Shown here: positions 25,186 through 33,740 of the stretch, in pieces
Layout of the letters: the number at the start of each line of letters is the position of its first letter
How positions within the stretch are numbered: the first letter of the stretch is position 1
NCBI GenBank assembly: GCA_047975325.1
Contig: JBKEDF010000075.1
Coordinates: 32,293-96,292 of the forward strand
Direction of reading: 5' to 3'
Source: JBKEDF01 sp047975325
GTDB taxonomy: Bacteria; Pseudomonadota; Alphaproteobacteria; Rhodobacterales; Rhodobacteraceae
Length of the DNA stretch: 64,000 bases
Notes under the pieces: model-generated
Databases searched by the model: none
Told to the model about the DNA's origin: nothing
What the model saw: the letters and a program-made list of their open reading frames with translations, nothing else
Position numbers and translations under genes: made by a program

Positions 25186-26579
25186 CAGCCCCGTTCCAGT
25201 TTTCGGTGTTGATAACGCCCGATGCCACGCGCGGCATCAACCAGGATACCATCCTCGACAACCGCCTGCCCACGCACAAGGCTGTGCCGTACGGCCCCCT
25301 TGAACTGCTTGCCTTCATAAATCGAATAGCCTGCGGATGACATCACATCTTCACGCCGCAACACCCATTCGGCGTCCAGATCAACCAGGGCCAGATCGGC
25401 ATCAAAGCCCGGCGCGATCCGGCCCTTGGAACCAAGCCCCATCAACCGCGCCGGATTTTCCGCCAGCAAGGCCGTGATACGTTCCAGCGGGATCCCGCGC
25501 TCATGATATCCCTCAGTCAACATCACCGGCAGCAATGTCTCCATCCCCGGACAACCGGGCGCTGCCTTCCAGATGCCCCCTTCCTTGGAACTGGCATCGC
25601 GATGCACGTGATCGGTCGCCACCGTATCGATGCTGCCATCCGCAACCGCCCGCCAAAGGGCCTCACGATCAGCCGCATGGCGCAGGGGCGGGTTGATCTT
25701 GCCCATATCGCCACCCTGCCATGACACATCATGGGTCAGGTAATGCGGGCAGGTTTCCAGATGCACCACATCACCCGCCGCGCGCCGGGCAAGGGCCGCC
25801 TCAAGGGCCGCCGCCGACGAGGTATGCACCACATAGACCGGCGCGCCCGCCCGGTTGGCCAGCAAGGCCGCGCGCTGTACCGCATCCGCCTCTACATAAC
25901 CGGGCCGGGATGCATCCCAGGCGGCAAGCCCGCCCTTGCCATCCGGATCGCGTTCCATTTCGCGTTTGCGCAACACCCAGGCCACCTCGATATTCTCGGG
26001 ATGCGGCGCAACCATGCCGCCATGCGCCGCCGCAGCCTCGGCCAGCCGAAAAAGAAACCCGTCATCGATATCCGGCAGCCCAAGCCGCGCGCCCTCGCCA
26101 CCCCGGTTGTTCATGAAGATTTTCAGGCTGGGGGCGCCATAGCGGGTAATATAATCGGGAACACCGCGCAGCTGGTCCTCGGTCGAGATGATGAAATGAT
26201 AACCAAAATCAATCCGGGCACCGGCTTCGGTAACCGCGACCACCTCATCAAAAACCTCCTCATAGAGGCCGGTCCCCATAAGATAGGGTATCATGCAGGT
26301 CACACCCCCCCTTGCAGCGGCAGCCGTTTCACGATCGGCGTCTTCCGGCACGCGCGGGCGTGAAATATCCTTGCCATGGCCAAGATGAAGATGCGCGTCG
26401 ATAACACCCGGCAGGATCACCAGCCCCGTTGCATCAAGCCTTCGCCTGGCATTGCCCCCCGCACCGGGTGCCAGGACCGCCACAATCTTGCCGGCAGCCA
26501 CCGCGATATCACAGGCGGCGCGCCCCCGGCCAGGCAGCACGGCTTCGCCGCCCTCTATCAGCAGGTCAATTTCCGTCAT
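25185..26579 (-). CDS. Hydantoinase/dihydroorotase-like cyclic amidohydrolase
   Basis: The 464-residue protein has all metal ligands of the D-hydantoinase class: HLH at 63-65, the carbamylated lysine Lys153 (LKIFMN), His193 (APHPEN), His252 (VVHTSS) and Asp323 (ATDHVH). Such enzymes open cyclic ureides, imides or allantoin between ring nitrogen and carbonyl. The gene overlaps the upstream MmgE/PrpD gene by 14 bases and the downstream amidase by one base. A ring-opening enzyme directly coupled to an amidase suggests the order cyclic imide or ureide, then half-amide, then diacid. Substrate is inferred; dihydropyrimidine or allantoin catabolism is less likely because the usual partner genes are missing. 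Confidence 0.87.
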   Translation of the reverse strand: MTEIDLLIEGGEAVLPGRGRAACDIAVAAGKIVAVLAPGAGGNARRRLDATGLVILPGVIDAHLHLGHGKDISRPRVPEDADRETAAAARGGVTCMIPYLMGTGLYEEVFDEVVAVTEAGARIDFGYHFIISTEDQLRGVPDYITRYGAPSLKIFMNNRGGEGARLGLPDIDDGFLFRLAEAAAAHGGMVAPHPENIEVAWVLRKREMERDPDGKGGLAAWDASRPGYVEADAVQRAALLANRAGAPVYVVHTSSAAALEAALARRAAGDVVHLETCPHYLTHDVSWQGGDMGKINPPLRHAADREALWRAVADGSIDTVATDHVHRDASSKEGGIWKAAPGCPGMETLLPVMLTEGYHERGIPLERITALLAENPARLMGLGSKGRIAPGFDADLALVDLDAEWVLRREDVMSSAGYSIYEGKQFKGAVRHSLVRGQAVVEDGILVDAARGIGRYQHRKLERG

Positions 26580-27951
26580 GCAGCTTTCCCCCTATGGCAC
26601 GTATGGATCGGGAAACCCCGCCCAGATCATCCGCCATCGACACAGACATCAGGGCATGATGCAAGGCATCAGCATCCGCAGCATTGGCGACCTGCGCAAG
26701 ATTGGCATCAAATTTCGCGGCAATATCCGACCGGGCCGCCGGGCGTGAGGCATTGCCATAGACGTCGTCAATGCGCTGCTCCAGAACACGCCCGCCCTGC
26801 AGGCCAACGCGGATCAGCGCCTCGAAACGCGCCGGGAAACGGGCGTTTTCCAATGGAACCCAGCGGCTTTTGGTGGCCAGGGCAAGAACCTCCGGCCCGG
26901 CAGGTCGTTCAAAGCTCTGCAAGGTAATCGCCCCATCCACCAATCGCATGGCAACAGTGATGGGCAGGCTCCACCGTGCTGCATGGCCAACCGCCCGGCA
27001 CTTTTCCTGCCAGGGTTCGCAAATGATGGCCGCCGCACCCTGGGGTACCCCGAATTCAATGAATGCCACCTCATCGGGATTTGGGATTCCATCGGCCAGC
27101 AGCCCCATGGCCTCAACAAACGGGTGCAGATAGTGGCAGCATGGGTGGAACTTGAACGCCGCCTGTTCCAGATGCCAGACCTGCCCCAGATCGGCCAGCA
27201 TTGCCTCAAACCGGGTAGTCGCGGCGGCATCGTCGGCAAATATCCGAAACAGGCCAAAACGCCCTTCGATTGCCGTTTCCGGTCCGGTCAGGCCCGCTGC
27301 GGCCAAATCCGCTGCAATAATCCCGGCATGGGCGGCCCAGCCGGGATGCATGGATTTGACGGTGGAACCATTGGTCAGAAATTCAAATACGCCAGAGGCC
27401 TGACTCAGCGCGATACCAACCGCCGCCATCTGTCCGGCCCGGTCCAGCCCGCGCAATTGCGCGACGACCCCCGCCGCACAAAGCGCACCACCAACCGAGG
27501 TGAACTGAAAACCCTGCGCCTGAAATCCCCCTGCAGCCGCCAGGCCCAGACGGATCATCACCTCATACCACAGGGCATAGCTGCGCAACACCGCAGCACC
27601 GGAGGCCCCTGTCGCCTCACCCGCCGCCAATGCGGCAGCGGCCAGAACCGCACTGCCATGCACGATCGAACCGGTATGGGTGTCGTCATATTCCAGGCTA
27701 TGGATCAGCCCGCCATTGATCAGGGCCGCATCGGCGGGCCGTGCCCCCTGCTGCTGCCCAAAGACCGAGGCCGCACCCCCCGTGGCCATCGCCTGCCCAT
27801 GCCTGCGCCATGGCGCGCCGATGGCGCTCCCTGCAGCGGCATGGCCGACACCGACAGCATCAGCCAGATGCAACAGCGCAACCTCTTTCGCCCGGTCGGG
27901 CAATGGCCCTGTTTCCGACAGACGGTCAAGGATTGCCCCCAGCAATGTCAT
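26566..27951 (-). CDS. MmgE/PrpD family protein (in the hydantoinase operon)
   Basis: The 461-residue protein is a second MmgE/PrpD member, with SLEYDDTHTGSIVHGSAVLAA-type family text (EYDDTHTGSIVHGSA near residue 85), GAFEFLTNGSTVKSMHPGWA-like segment and HPCCHYLHPFVEA near residue 275. Known family reactions are dehydration, decarboxylation or epimerisation of branched polycarboxylates. It starts within the stop codon of the upstream FAD gene (TGATG) and overlaps the next gene by 14 bases, so it is an integral member of this operon. Its position between an FAD enzyme and a ring hydrolase is compatible with isomerising or epimerising the substrate before or after ring opening. Confidence 0.86.
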   Translation of the reverse strand: MTLLGAILDRLSETGPLPDRAKEVALLHLADAVGVGHAAAGSAIGAPWRRHGQAMATGGAASVFGQQQGARPADAALINGGLIHSLEYDDTHTGSIVHGSAVLAAAALAAGEATGASGAAVLRSYALWYEVMIRLGLAAAGGFQAQGFQFTSVGGALCAAGVVAQLRGLDRAGQMAAVGIALSQASGVFEFLTNGSTVKSMHPGWAAHAGIIAADLAAAGLTGPETAIEGRFGLFRIFADDAAATTRFEAMLADLGQVWHLEQAAFKFHPCCHYLHPFVEAMGLLADGIPNPDEVAFIEFGVPQGAAAIICEPWQEKCRAVGHAARWSLPITVAMRLVDGAITLQSFERPAGPEVLALATKSRWVPLENARFPARFEALIRVGLQGGRVLEQRIDDVYGNASRPAARSDIAAKFDANLAQVANAADADALHHALMSVSMADDLGGVSRSIRAIGGKLHDGN

Positions 27952-29312
27952 CAGGAAAGATCCCGCGCAGCCGCCAATGCCGCAAGCCGCCCAAGGGCCA
28001 CCGCCGTCAAAAGCCCGTTACCCGACGCATAGCCCAGCGCACCGGCCCGTCCGCTGATCCCTGCCGCCGCCCCACCGCCGGCATAAAGGCCGGGGATCGT
28101 ACTCCCATCCGCACGGACCACCCGCGCATCGGCATCGACATGCAACCCGCCCTGAGTATGGAACAAGGCAGGCACGACCCGGCAGGAATAAAACGGCCCC
28201 CGCAAGGGCGCGAGGCCATAGGTATTGCGACCGAACCTGTCCGCAACACCTTTTTTCGCCGCTGCATTATATTCGGCCAACGCCGCTTCAGCGGCCTTTC
28301 CGTCAAGCCCCTGCGCCGCTGCCGCCCCGGCCACGGTATCTGCCTTCTTCAAACCGCCATGGGCGTGGAGTTCGGCAAATTCCTCCTCTCCCATGGCAAT
28401 TTCGAATATCCGCTGATCAAAGAGCGCCCAGGCATGGCTGCCCTGCGCCAGAACCACCCGCGCAAATCCGGAATAGCCCAGCGATTCATCGCCAAACCGT
28501 TGCCCATCAGCCCCCAGCAGCACACCGCCCTTTTCGATTGTCGTCCATGACAGCAGCGAACCATGCGGATCGGCCACTGCGGCATAGCCCTGATAGGCGG
28601 CCATGTTGTCCAGCCTGGCACCAAGCGCTTCACCCCAGATGACCGCCTCGCCATCGGAACCCGTGGCCCCGAAATACTGCGCCCTGGCAATCTCGGGACA
28701 AAACCGTTCAACAAGGTCACGGTTGGCCCCGAACCCGTTCAGCGCCAACAATACGGCCCGCGCGGCAATCTCGGTGTCGTCCCCATCCCCGGTATCGACA
28801 ACGGCCCCTTTCACGGCATCACCCTCGACAATCAACCGCTTGACGGTATTTCCAACCGCCAGGGGAATATCGCGTGCCTCCACCGCCGCAAGAAGATCGG
28901 CAACCAGATCCGACCCCCGCCGCGATTCAGGCGCATGCAGGCGCGATACCGAATGGCCGATATGCTTGTATTCCGTGATCAGCCGGATTTTCGCCTGAAC
29001 CGTATCAACCAGCCATTCCACGGTTTCCGCCGATACTTCCGCCATGCGCCGGACAAGCAGCACATCGTCGGTATCCCCGGCGATGCCCATCAGGTCACGG
29101 AAATAGGCCTCCGGATCGTCCTTGATCCCGGCTTCCGCCTGAAAACGACTGCCCGCCGCTGGAACGGAACCCGTGGATAGGGCAGAATTTCCGCCGGGCC
29201 GGGCCGTCTTTTCCACGATTGCAACCGACAATCCGGCATCTGCCGCCGCAATGGCCGCGCAAAGCCCGCAGGCCCCCGCACCAATGACCAGAAGGTCAAG
29301 CTCATCCGTCAT
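27951..29312 (-). CDS. FAD-binding oxidoreductase, fumarate reductase flavoprotein-like (paralogue A)
   Basis: The 453-residue protein begins with the dinucleotide motif VIGAGACGLCAAIAAADAG and ends with the second FAD segment GLYAGGGAAAGISG and YASGNGLLTAV. It belongs to the FAD-dependent family of fumarate reductase, ketosteroid dehydrogenase and tricarballylate dehydrogenase. There is no signal peptide. It is clearly homologous to the gene at 39920, sharing PAAGSR/PAAGTR, YFGATGSDGEAVIWG/YFGHDGNQGDAMIWG and ALFHTQGGL. Both paralogues lie beside an isochorismatase-fold gene and a PEP-mutase-type lyase. Oxidation or reduction of a carbon-carbon double bond in a substituted dicarboxylate is the likely reaction class. 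Confidence 0.87.
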   Translation of the reverse strand: MTDELDLLVIGAGACGLCAAIAAADAGLSVAIVEKTARPGGNSALSTGSVPAAGSRFQAEAGIKDDPEAYFRDLMGIAGDTDDVLLVRRMAEVSAETVEWLVDTVQAKIRLITEYKHIGHSVSRLHAPESRRGSDLVADLLAAVEARDIPLAVGNTVKRLIVEGDAVKGAVVDTGDGDDTEIAARAVLLALNGFGANRDLVERFCPEIARAQYFGATGSDGEAVIWGEALGARLDNMAAYQGYAAVADPHGSLLSWTTIEKGGVLLGADGQRFGDESLGYSGFARVVLAQGSHAWALFDQRIFEIAMGEEEFAELHAHGGLKKADTVAGAAAAQGLDGKAAEAALAEYNAAAKKGVADRFGRNTYGLAPLRGPFYSCRVVPALFHTQGGLHVDADARVVRADGSTIPGLYAGGGAAAGISGRAGALGYASGNGLLTAVALGRLAALAAARDLS

Positions 29313-29324
29313 GGCCCGCCCCCC

Positions 29325-30005
29325 TCAACCGATAGCACGCAGCGCGGCAAGTGTTGCCCCGGTCGTCATTACATCGGCATATTTCGCCGACATGTCGAAC
29401 AGGTTCACGGCATGCGACGTGGCAGATCGGTCATAGACCGCATCCTCGGGCACGGTAATGCGGAAGTTATAAGCAAACCCGTCAACCACGGAACCGCGCA
29501 CACATCCCGATGTGGTGCAGCCCGTTACCACCAGACTGTCAGCACCCGCATCAATCAGATAGCTGGCAAGCGGTGTGCCGAAAAATGCGCTTGGATGCTT
29601 TTTGGGCAAAAGGATATCGCCGGGCTGCGGCGCAATCTCGGGTACGAATTCATAGCCTTTCGCAGCAACCCCCATCAGCGCGGGAACCTTATCGGCCAGC
29701 CGACCCTGATCAAATTGTTCCTTGGGCGCGACATGGGGATACATCACGGGCCATCCCCTTTCCCGAAAAAGCGCCAGCAGCCGCGAAATATTTGCCACCG
29801 CATCCCAACCCACCTGCCCGCAGGAGGTGGGAAATTCCTTGATCGACTCCCAGAACGGTTGCGGCGTGGTGCCGACCGTCCTGTATTGCACGTCGATGAT
29901 CAACAGGGCCGGACGCTTGCCCAGACCGGTCGGCTTGCCAAATCCTGCCGCGGCATAGGCGCGCTGTTCCTCTTCCCCGACAACATCATCCCAGATGCGT
30001 TTCAT
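29325..30005 (-). CDS. Isochorismatase-fold cysteine amidohydrolase (N-carbamoylsarcosine/maleamate amidase-like)
   Basis: The protein starts at the ATG at 30005 with the ribosome site GAGGGGTGGA and has 226 residues; an upstream in-frame start at 30062 is unlikely. The catalytic triad of Cys-dependent amidohydrolases is visible as Asp38 (IIDVQ), Lys135/136 (LPKKH) and Cys168 (TTSGCVRGS). The TSGCVR motif and the N-terminal extension resemble N-carbamoylsarcosine amidase and maleamate amidase, which release ammonia from small amides. It follows the lyase gene by 17 bases and precedes the FAD gene by 12. In this operon it probably hydrolyses a half-amide or carbamoyl intermediate. Confidence 0.87.
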   Translation of the reverse strand: MKRIWDDVVGEEEQRAYAAAGFGKPTGLGKRPALLIIDVQYRTVGTTPQPFWESIKEFPTSCGQVGWDAVANISRLLALFRERGWPVMYPHVAPKEQFDQGRLADKVPALMGVAAKGYEFVPEIAPQPGDILLPKKHPSAFFGTPLASYLIDAGADSLVVTGCTTSGCVRGSVVDGFAYNFRITVPEDAVYDRSATSHAVNLFDMSAKYADVMTTGATLAALRAIG

Positions 30006-30022
30006 GTTCCACCCCTCTGCCT

Positions 30023-30892
30023 TCAGCTTTCGTGTTTGTAGGTCACTTCCAACCCGTCCCAATGCGGTTTGGCCACGGCCTGTTGACGTTCCTCGAATGA
30101 GGCAAGCAGATGCGCGACCCGTTCCAGATTGCCATCTTCCTTCAGGGCCTGCAGCACCTCCCGCGAGGCACGAAGGGCGGCCTGCAGGGCAGCATTGGCA
30201 TAAAGAACCAGGGAGAACCCGTTTTCCGCAAACACCTCGCGTCCGGGGTCAGGGGTCTTGCCACCAAAGACGATATTGGCCACCTGCGGCACTGAAAGCT
30301 CTTTTCCGATACGGGCAAGTTCCTCAAAACTCCGCGGCGCCTCGACAAAGGTCATATCCGCCCCGGCCTCGATATAAGCCTGCGCGCGGTCAATCGCTGC
30401 ATCAAGCCCCTCCGAGGCGCGGGCATCGGTGCGGGCAATGATCTGCACCTTCTGATCATGGCGTGCGTCTACCGCCGCCTTGATCTTCTGGACCATTTCA
30501 TCGACGCCTATCACGCCCTTGCCGTTGAAATGGCCACAACGCTTGGGAAAGATCTGATCCTCGATCTGCAATCCCGACGCGCCCGCGCGTTCCAGGATCC
30601 TCACGGTCCGCACCATGTTGACGGCATTGCCAAAGCCGGTATCGGCATCGACGATGATCGGCAGTTCCACTGCATCGGCCATGCTGGAAACGACCTGCGC
30701 CACCTCCGTCAATGTCGTCAGCCCGATATCCGGTGCCCCCAATGACATATTGGCAATCCCCGCGCCGGTGGCATAGACCACCTCATAGCCCAGATCCTCG
30801 ATCACCCGCGCGAACAGCGCATTCGCCGCACCCGGCGCGGTCACCGCGCTCCGTGTTGATACAAGCTGCCCAAGTCGTTCGGTCCTGTTCAT
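30023..30892 (-). CDS. PEP mutase/isocitrate lyase-family C-C lyase (paralogue A)
   Basis: From the ATG at 30892 the protein has 289 residues; a start at 30943 is possible but lacks a ribosome site. It has the family metal site DADTGFGN (residues 82-89) and the flexible active-site loop KRCGH (117-121), whose cysteine acts as acid in lyases such as methylisocitrate and 2,3-dimethylmalate lyase. PEP mutases lack this loop cysteine, so cleavage of a malate-type acid to pyruvate or another 2-oxoacid is likely. It is first in a six-gene operon ending at 24190. The promoter carries CTGTCAACAG and diverges from a GntR regulator. Confidence 0.88.
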   Translation of the reverse strand: MNRTERLGQLVSTRSAVTAPGAANALFARVIEDLGYEVVYATGAGIANMSLGAPDIGLTTLTEVAQVVSSMADAVELPIIVDADTGFGNAVNMVRTVRILERAGASGLQIEDQIFPKRCGHFNGKGVIGVDEMVQKIKAAVDARHDQKVQIIARTDARASEGLDAAIDRAQAYIEAGADMTFVEAPRSFEELARIGKELSVPQVANIVFGGKTPDPGREVFAENGFSLVLYANAALQAALRASREVLQALKEDGNLERVAHLLASFEERQQAVAKPHWDGLEVTYKHES

Positions 30893-30975
30893 CGGCCCTA
30901 TTCCGTTTCGTTCCTGATATGCCTTGCCGAATTGCTGCGGCACTGTAAGTTAAAAGATGATCGGTCAACTGTCTC

Positions 30976-30985
30976 CTGTCAACAG
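30976..30985. promoter_or_regulatory. Putative operator CTGTCAACAG in the divergent lyase/GntR promoter
   Basis: The near-palindrome CTGT-CA-ACAG lies between the lyase operon (minus) and the GntR gene (plus). Read on the minus strand it contains TTGACA, a consensus -35 box. A related copy GTCAACTGTC lies 14 bases upstream of its partner GTCAACAGTC, so there may be two half-sites. CTGTGAACAG recurs before the TRAP operon at 23032. Confidence 0.52.
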
Positions 30986-31089
30986 TCTACGAATATTGAT
31001 CTGCAAGATGTCCGCTTGATAGCTGTTGGCGTTTGTTGATCCGTTCGGTCAATTACGTTAACGCAAGTAAAATCCCGGGAGAAGCCTTC

Positions 31090-31737
31090 ATGATAGAGCC
31101 GATCAAGCTGAACTCGCTGGCTTCAGAGGTATTCGACAGGGTCGTGGAAGCAATCACCTCGGGGGAATTCGAACCGGGCCAGAAGATTTCCGAAGCCCGC
31201 CTGGCGCGGGAACTGGGCATCAGCCGGGGTCCGATCCGCGAGGCCCTGCAACGTCTTGAAGGGCGGCTGGTCCAGCGAAAACCGAGGATCGGTGTCAGGG
31301 TCGTGGAATTTGGCTCCGATGAATTGCGCCAGCTTTTCTATCTGCGGGAGGCGATGGAAGGCATGGCCGCGCGTCTGACGGCCAAAACGGCCTCCGACGA
31401 ATGGCTGGAAACCACGCGCGAGCTACTGGAAAAGGACGGCAGCCTGATCAAGGACAGCCACAGTTATCCCCAGACAGTCATGGATGAGGATTTCCATTTC
31501 GCCATTGCACGGGCGTCGGGCTGTGCGAATATTGAACGGCTTCTGCTATCGGAAGTTTACTACCAGCTGCGTATCCATCGGTTGAAATCCTCCGCCCGTC
31601 CGGGCCGCGCGACCGAAGCCCTGGCCGAACATCTGGTAATTTTCGACCGCATCGCGGCCCATGACCCCGACGGGGCCGAAGCCGCCATGCGCCAGCATAT
31701 CCGTTCAGCCCGCGAAAGCACATTGGCACTTCTGTAA
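31090..31737 (+). CDS. GntR-family transcriptional regulator, FCD type
   Basis: The ATG at 31090 with ribosome site GGGAGAAG gives 215 residues; an in-frame TTG at 31033 is unlikely. The winged helix is evident (ARELGISRGPIREALQRLEG) and an FCD domain follows, with DEDFHFAIA and the late histidine EHLVIFDRIAAHD. FCD proteins bind small carboxylates with a metal. It diverges from the lyase operon and shares with it 197 bases holding the CTGTCAACAG site. It is the best candidate to control both that operon and the TRAP operon at 23032. It converges with leuD after three bases. Confidence 0.9.
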   Translation: MIEPIKLNSLASEVFDRVVEAITSGEFEPGQKISEARLARELGISRGPIREALQRLEGRLVQRKPRIGVRVVEFGSDELRQLFYLREAMEGMAARLTAKTASDEWLETTRELLEKDGSLIKDSHSYPQTVMDEDFHFAIARASGCANIERLLLSEVYYQLRIHRLKSSARPGRATEALAEHLVIFDRIAAHDPDGAEAAMRQHIRSARESTLALL

Positions 31738-31740
31738 CCT

Positions 31741-32331
31741 TCAGCCAGACCAGACCCAGGGGGCCGCCTTGCGCCGTCTTTCGGCAAATTCGGTGATCTG
31801 CCCGGAATGGATCGCGGTCAGATCAATATCATCCCAGCCATTCATGAGTTTCCTGCGCCAGACGGGATCAAGTTCAAACCCGATATCGTAACCCGCACCG
31901 GCAATTCGCATCCCTTCCAGGTCAACTTCCAGTGCCAGTGGCGCCGCCGCGATCAGCCGATCGGCGTCAGCTTCGGAAACCCGCGCAGGCAGCAAACCGT
32001 TATTCACCGAATTGGCCGCAAAGATATCCCCGAAGCTGGGTGCGATCACCACGCGGAACCCCCCATCGACAAGCGCGTAAACCGCCGCCTCGCGGGATGA
32101 ACCACATCCGAAATTTCGCCGCGCAACCAGAATGGAGGCCTTGCCTTGGTTCAGCGGAAATCCGGCAATCGGCTTGCCATCATTGTCATGACGCAGGTCA
32201 TAGAGAAGGAAACCGCCATAGCCCTGCGACCGGGGCGCCGACATGAAACGCGCGGGGATCAACTGATCGGTATCGATATTTTCCAGCGCAAGACCTGCGG
32301 CCTGCCCTTCAACTCTGGTCCACCCGCCCAT
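31741..32331 (-). CDS. LeuD-like small subunit of an aconitase-family hydratase
   Basis: The 196-residue protein matches 3-isopropylmalate dehydratase small subunits, with NIDTDQLIPARF and the swivel-domain loop NFGCGSSREAAVYAL. It forms the lid of the active site over the iron-sulfur subunit encoded directly upstream, which it overlaps by one base (TGATG). No leuA or leuB gene is near, and the pair is coupled to a HutC-type regulator between two catabolic modules. Hydration of a substituted maleate, as by dimethylmaleate or citraconate hydratase, is therefore more likely than leucine synthesis. Confidence 0.85.
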   Translation of the reverse strand: MGGWTRVEGQAAGLALENIDTDQLIPARFMSAPRSQGYGGFLLYDLRHDNDGKPIAGFPLNQGKASILVARRNFGCGSSREAAVYALVDGGFRVVIAPSFGDIFAANSVNNGLLPARVSEADADRLIAAAPLALEVDLEGMRIAGAGYDIGFELDPVWRRKLMNGWDDIDLTAIHSGQITEFAERRRKAAPWVWSG

Positions 32332-33740
32332 CAGACGGCCCTCCCTTTCAGGAAATCGCGGACATCGGCCAGATGCCCCGTCACCGCCGCCGCCGCCGCC
32401 ATCGCGGGGGACATCAGATGCGTACGCGCACCCGGGCCCTGCCGTCCCCGGAAGTTCCGGTTGGTGGTCGAGGCACAGCGTTTCCCTGGCGCCACCAGAT
32501 CACCATTCATGCCCACGCACATCGAACAGCCCGAACCAACCCATTCCAGCCCCGCCTCGGTAAATATCCGGTCCAGCCCTTCCTGTTCGGCCTGAACCTT
32601 GACCAGTGAGGATCCCGGCGAAACCACCCCCGGCACCCGTGCCTTCCGCCCGGCCAGAACGGCGGCGGCGGCGCGCAGATCCTCAATCCGCGCATTGGTA
32701 CAGGAACCGATGAAGACCTGATCCACCGGTACGCTGGTCAACGGACGGCCGGGTGCAAGACCCATATATTCCAGTGCCGCACCGATGCGCGCAGCCCGGG
32801 CAGGATCCTGTTCACGCGCCGGATCGGGCAGGCTGGCCGTGATTGGCAGCGCCTCCTCGGGCGAAGTGCCCCAGGTCACGACCGGGGCGATGTCGGCCAT
32901 ATCAAGACTGACCTCCTGGTCAAAGACGGCATCATCCTCTGTCACAAGCTGCGCCCAGATTTCGACTGCGGCATCGAAATCCCCGGGCGCAAAGGGGCGA
33001 TCGCGCAGCCAGTCGAAGGTTGCCTGATCGGGCGCCACCACACCGCATCGCGCGCCACCTTCGATTGACAGGTTGCACAATGTCAGCCGTCCCTCGACCG
33101 AAAGCGCGCGAACAGCCGCCCCCGCATATTCGATCGCATGTCCGCGCGCGCCATCCGCGCCCAAACGCGCGATCCAGTGCAGCGCCATGTCCTTCGCACC
33201 CACACCCGGCGCGGCGGAGCCATCAAAGGCCAGCCGCATCCGGTGCGGTTTCTTCTGCCAGACCGTCTGGGTTGTCAGGACATGCGCAACCTCGGTCGCA
33301 CCGATCCCGAACCCATAGGCGCCCAGCGCCCCATGGGTGGATGTATGGCTGTCACCGCAAACCACCAGCATCCCCGGCAGGGTCAGGCCCTGTTCCGGTC
33401 CCAGCACATGCACGATCCCCTGACGCGGATCGTTCAGCCCGAACATGCGGAAACCATGTTCTTCCGCATTTACCTGCAGGGTCCGCATCATGCGGGCAAT
33501 GTCCGGGTCGGCAACCGGCTTGTCACGCGCACGGGTCGGCGCATAGTGATCGGCAACGCCCACGGTCAACCCGGGTTCCGCCAGCACGGCCCCGCGCGCG
33601 GCCAGCTTGCCAAATGCATGATGGGATCCCTCATGCACATAGTGGCGATCAACCCAAAGCAGCGTTGCGCCATCCTCTCGTGTCAGGATCGCATGGTCAT
33701 CCCATAACTTGTCAAAAAGCGTGCGTGCCGTCCCTGTCAC
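32331..33740 (-). CDS. LeuC-like iron-sulfur large subunit of an aconitase-family hydratase
   Basis: The 469-residue protein contains the three cluster cysteines Cys347 (GSCTNA), Cys405 and Cys408 (GSGCSMC), and VCGDSHTSTHG near residue 128. Length equals that of LeuC. The start is a GTG that overlaps the regulator stop codon (GTGA at 33737-33740), so synthesis is coupled to the HutC-type regulator. LeuCD-type enzymes interconvert 2- and 3-hydroxy forms of malate derivatives or hydrate substituted maleates. The location between two PEP-mutase-type lyases suggests that it supplies alkylmalate to them, comparable to dimethylmaleate hydratase in nicotinate fermentation. Confidence 0.87.
   Translation of the reverse strand: MTGTARTLFDKLWDDHAILTREDGATLLWVDRHYVHEGSHHAFGKLAARGAVLAEPGLTVGVADHYAPTRARDKPVADPDIARMMRTLQVNAEEHGFRMFGLNDPRQGIVHVLGPEQGLTLPGMLVVCGDSHTSTHGALGAYGFGIGATEVAHVLTTQTVWQKKPHRMRLAFDGSAAPGVGAKDMALHWIARLGADGARGHAIEYAGAAVRALSVEGRLTLCNLSIEGGARCGVVAPDQATFDWLRDRPFAPGDFDAAVEIWAQLVTEDDAVFDQEVSLDMADIAPVVTWGTSPEEALPITASLPDPAREQDPARAARIGAALEYMGLAPGRPLTSVPVDQVFIGSCTNARIEDLRAAAAVLAGRKARVPGVVSPGSSLVKVQAEQEGLDRIFTEAGLEWVGSGCSMCVGMNGDLVAPGKRCASTTNRNFRGRQGPGARTHLMSPAMAAAAAVTGHLADVRDFLKGRAV

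Noticed and set aside
31741..33740. Leucine biosynthesis assignment for the LeuCD-like pair
   Set aside because: Not excluded, but no leuA or leuB is adjacent, and coupling to a HutC-type regulator among catabolic genes argues against it.
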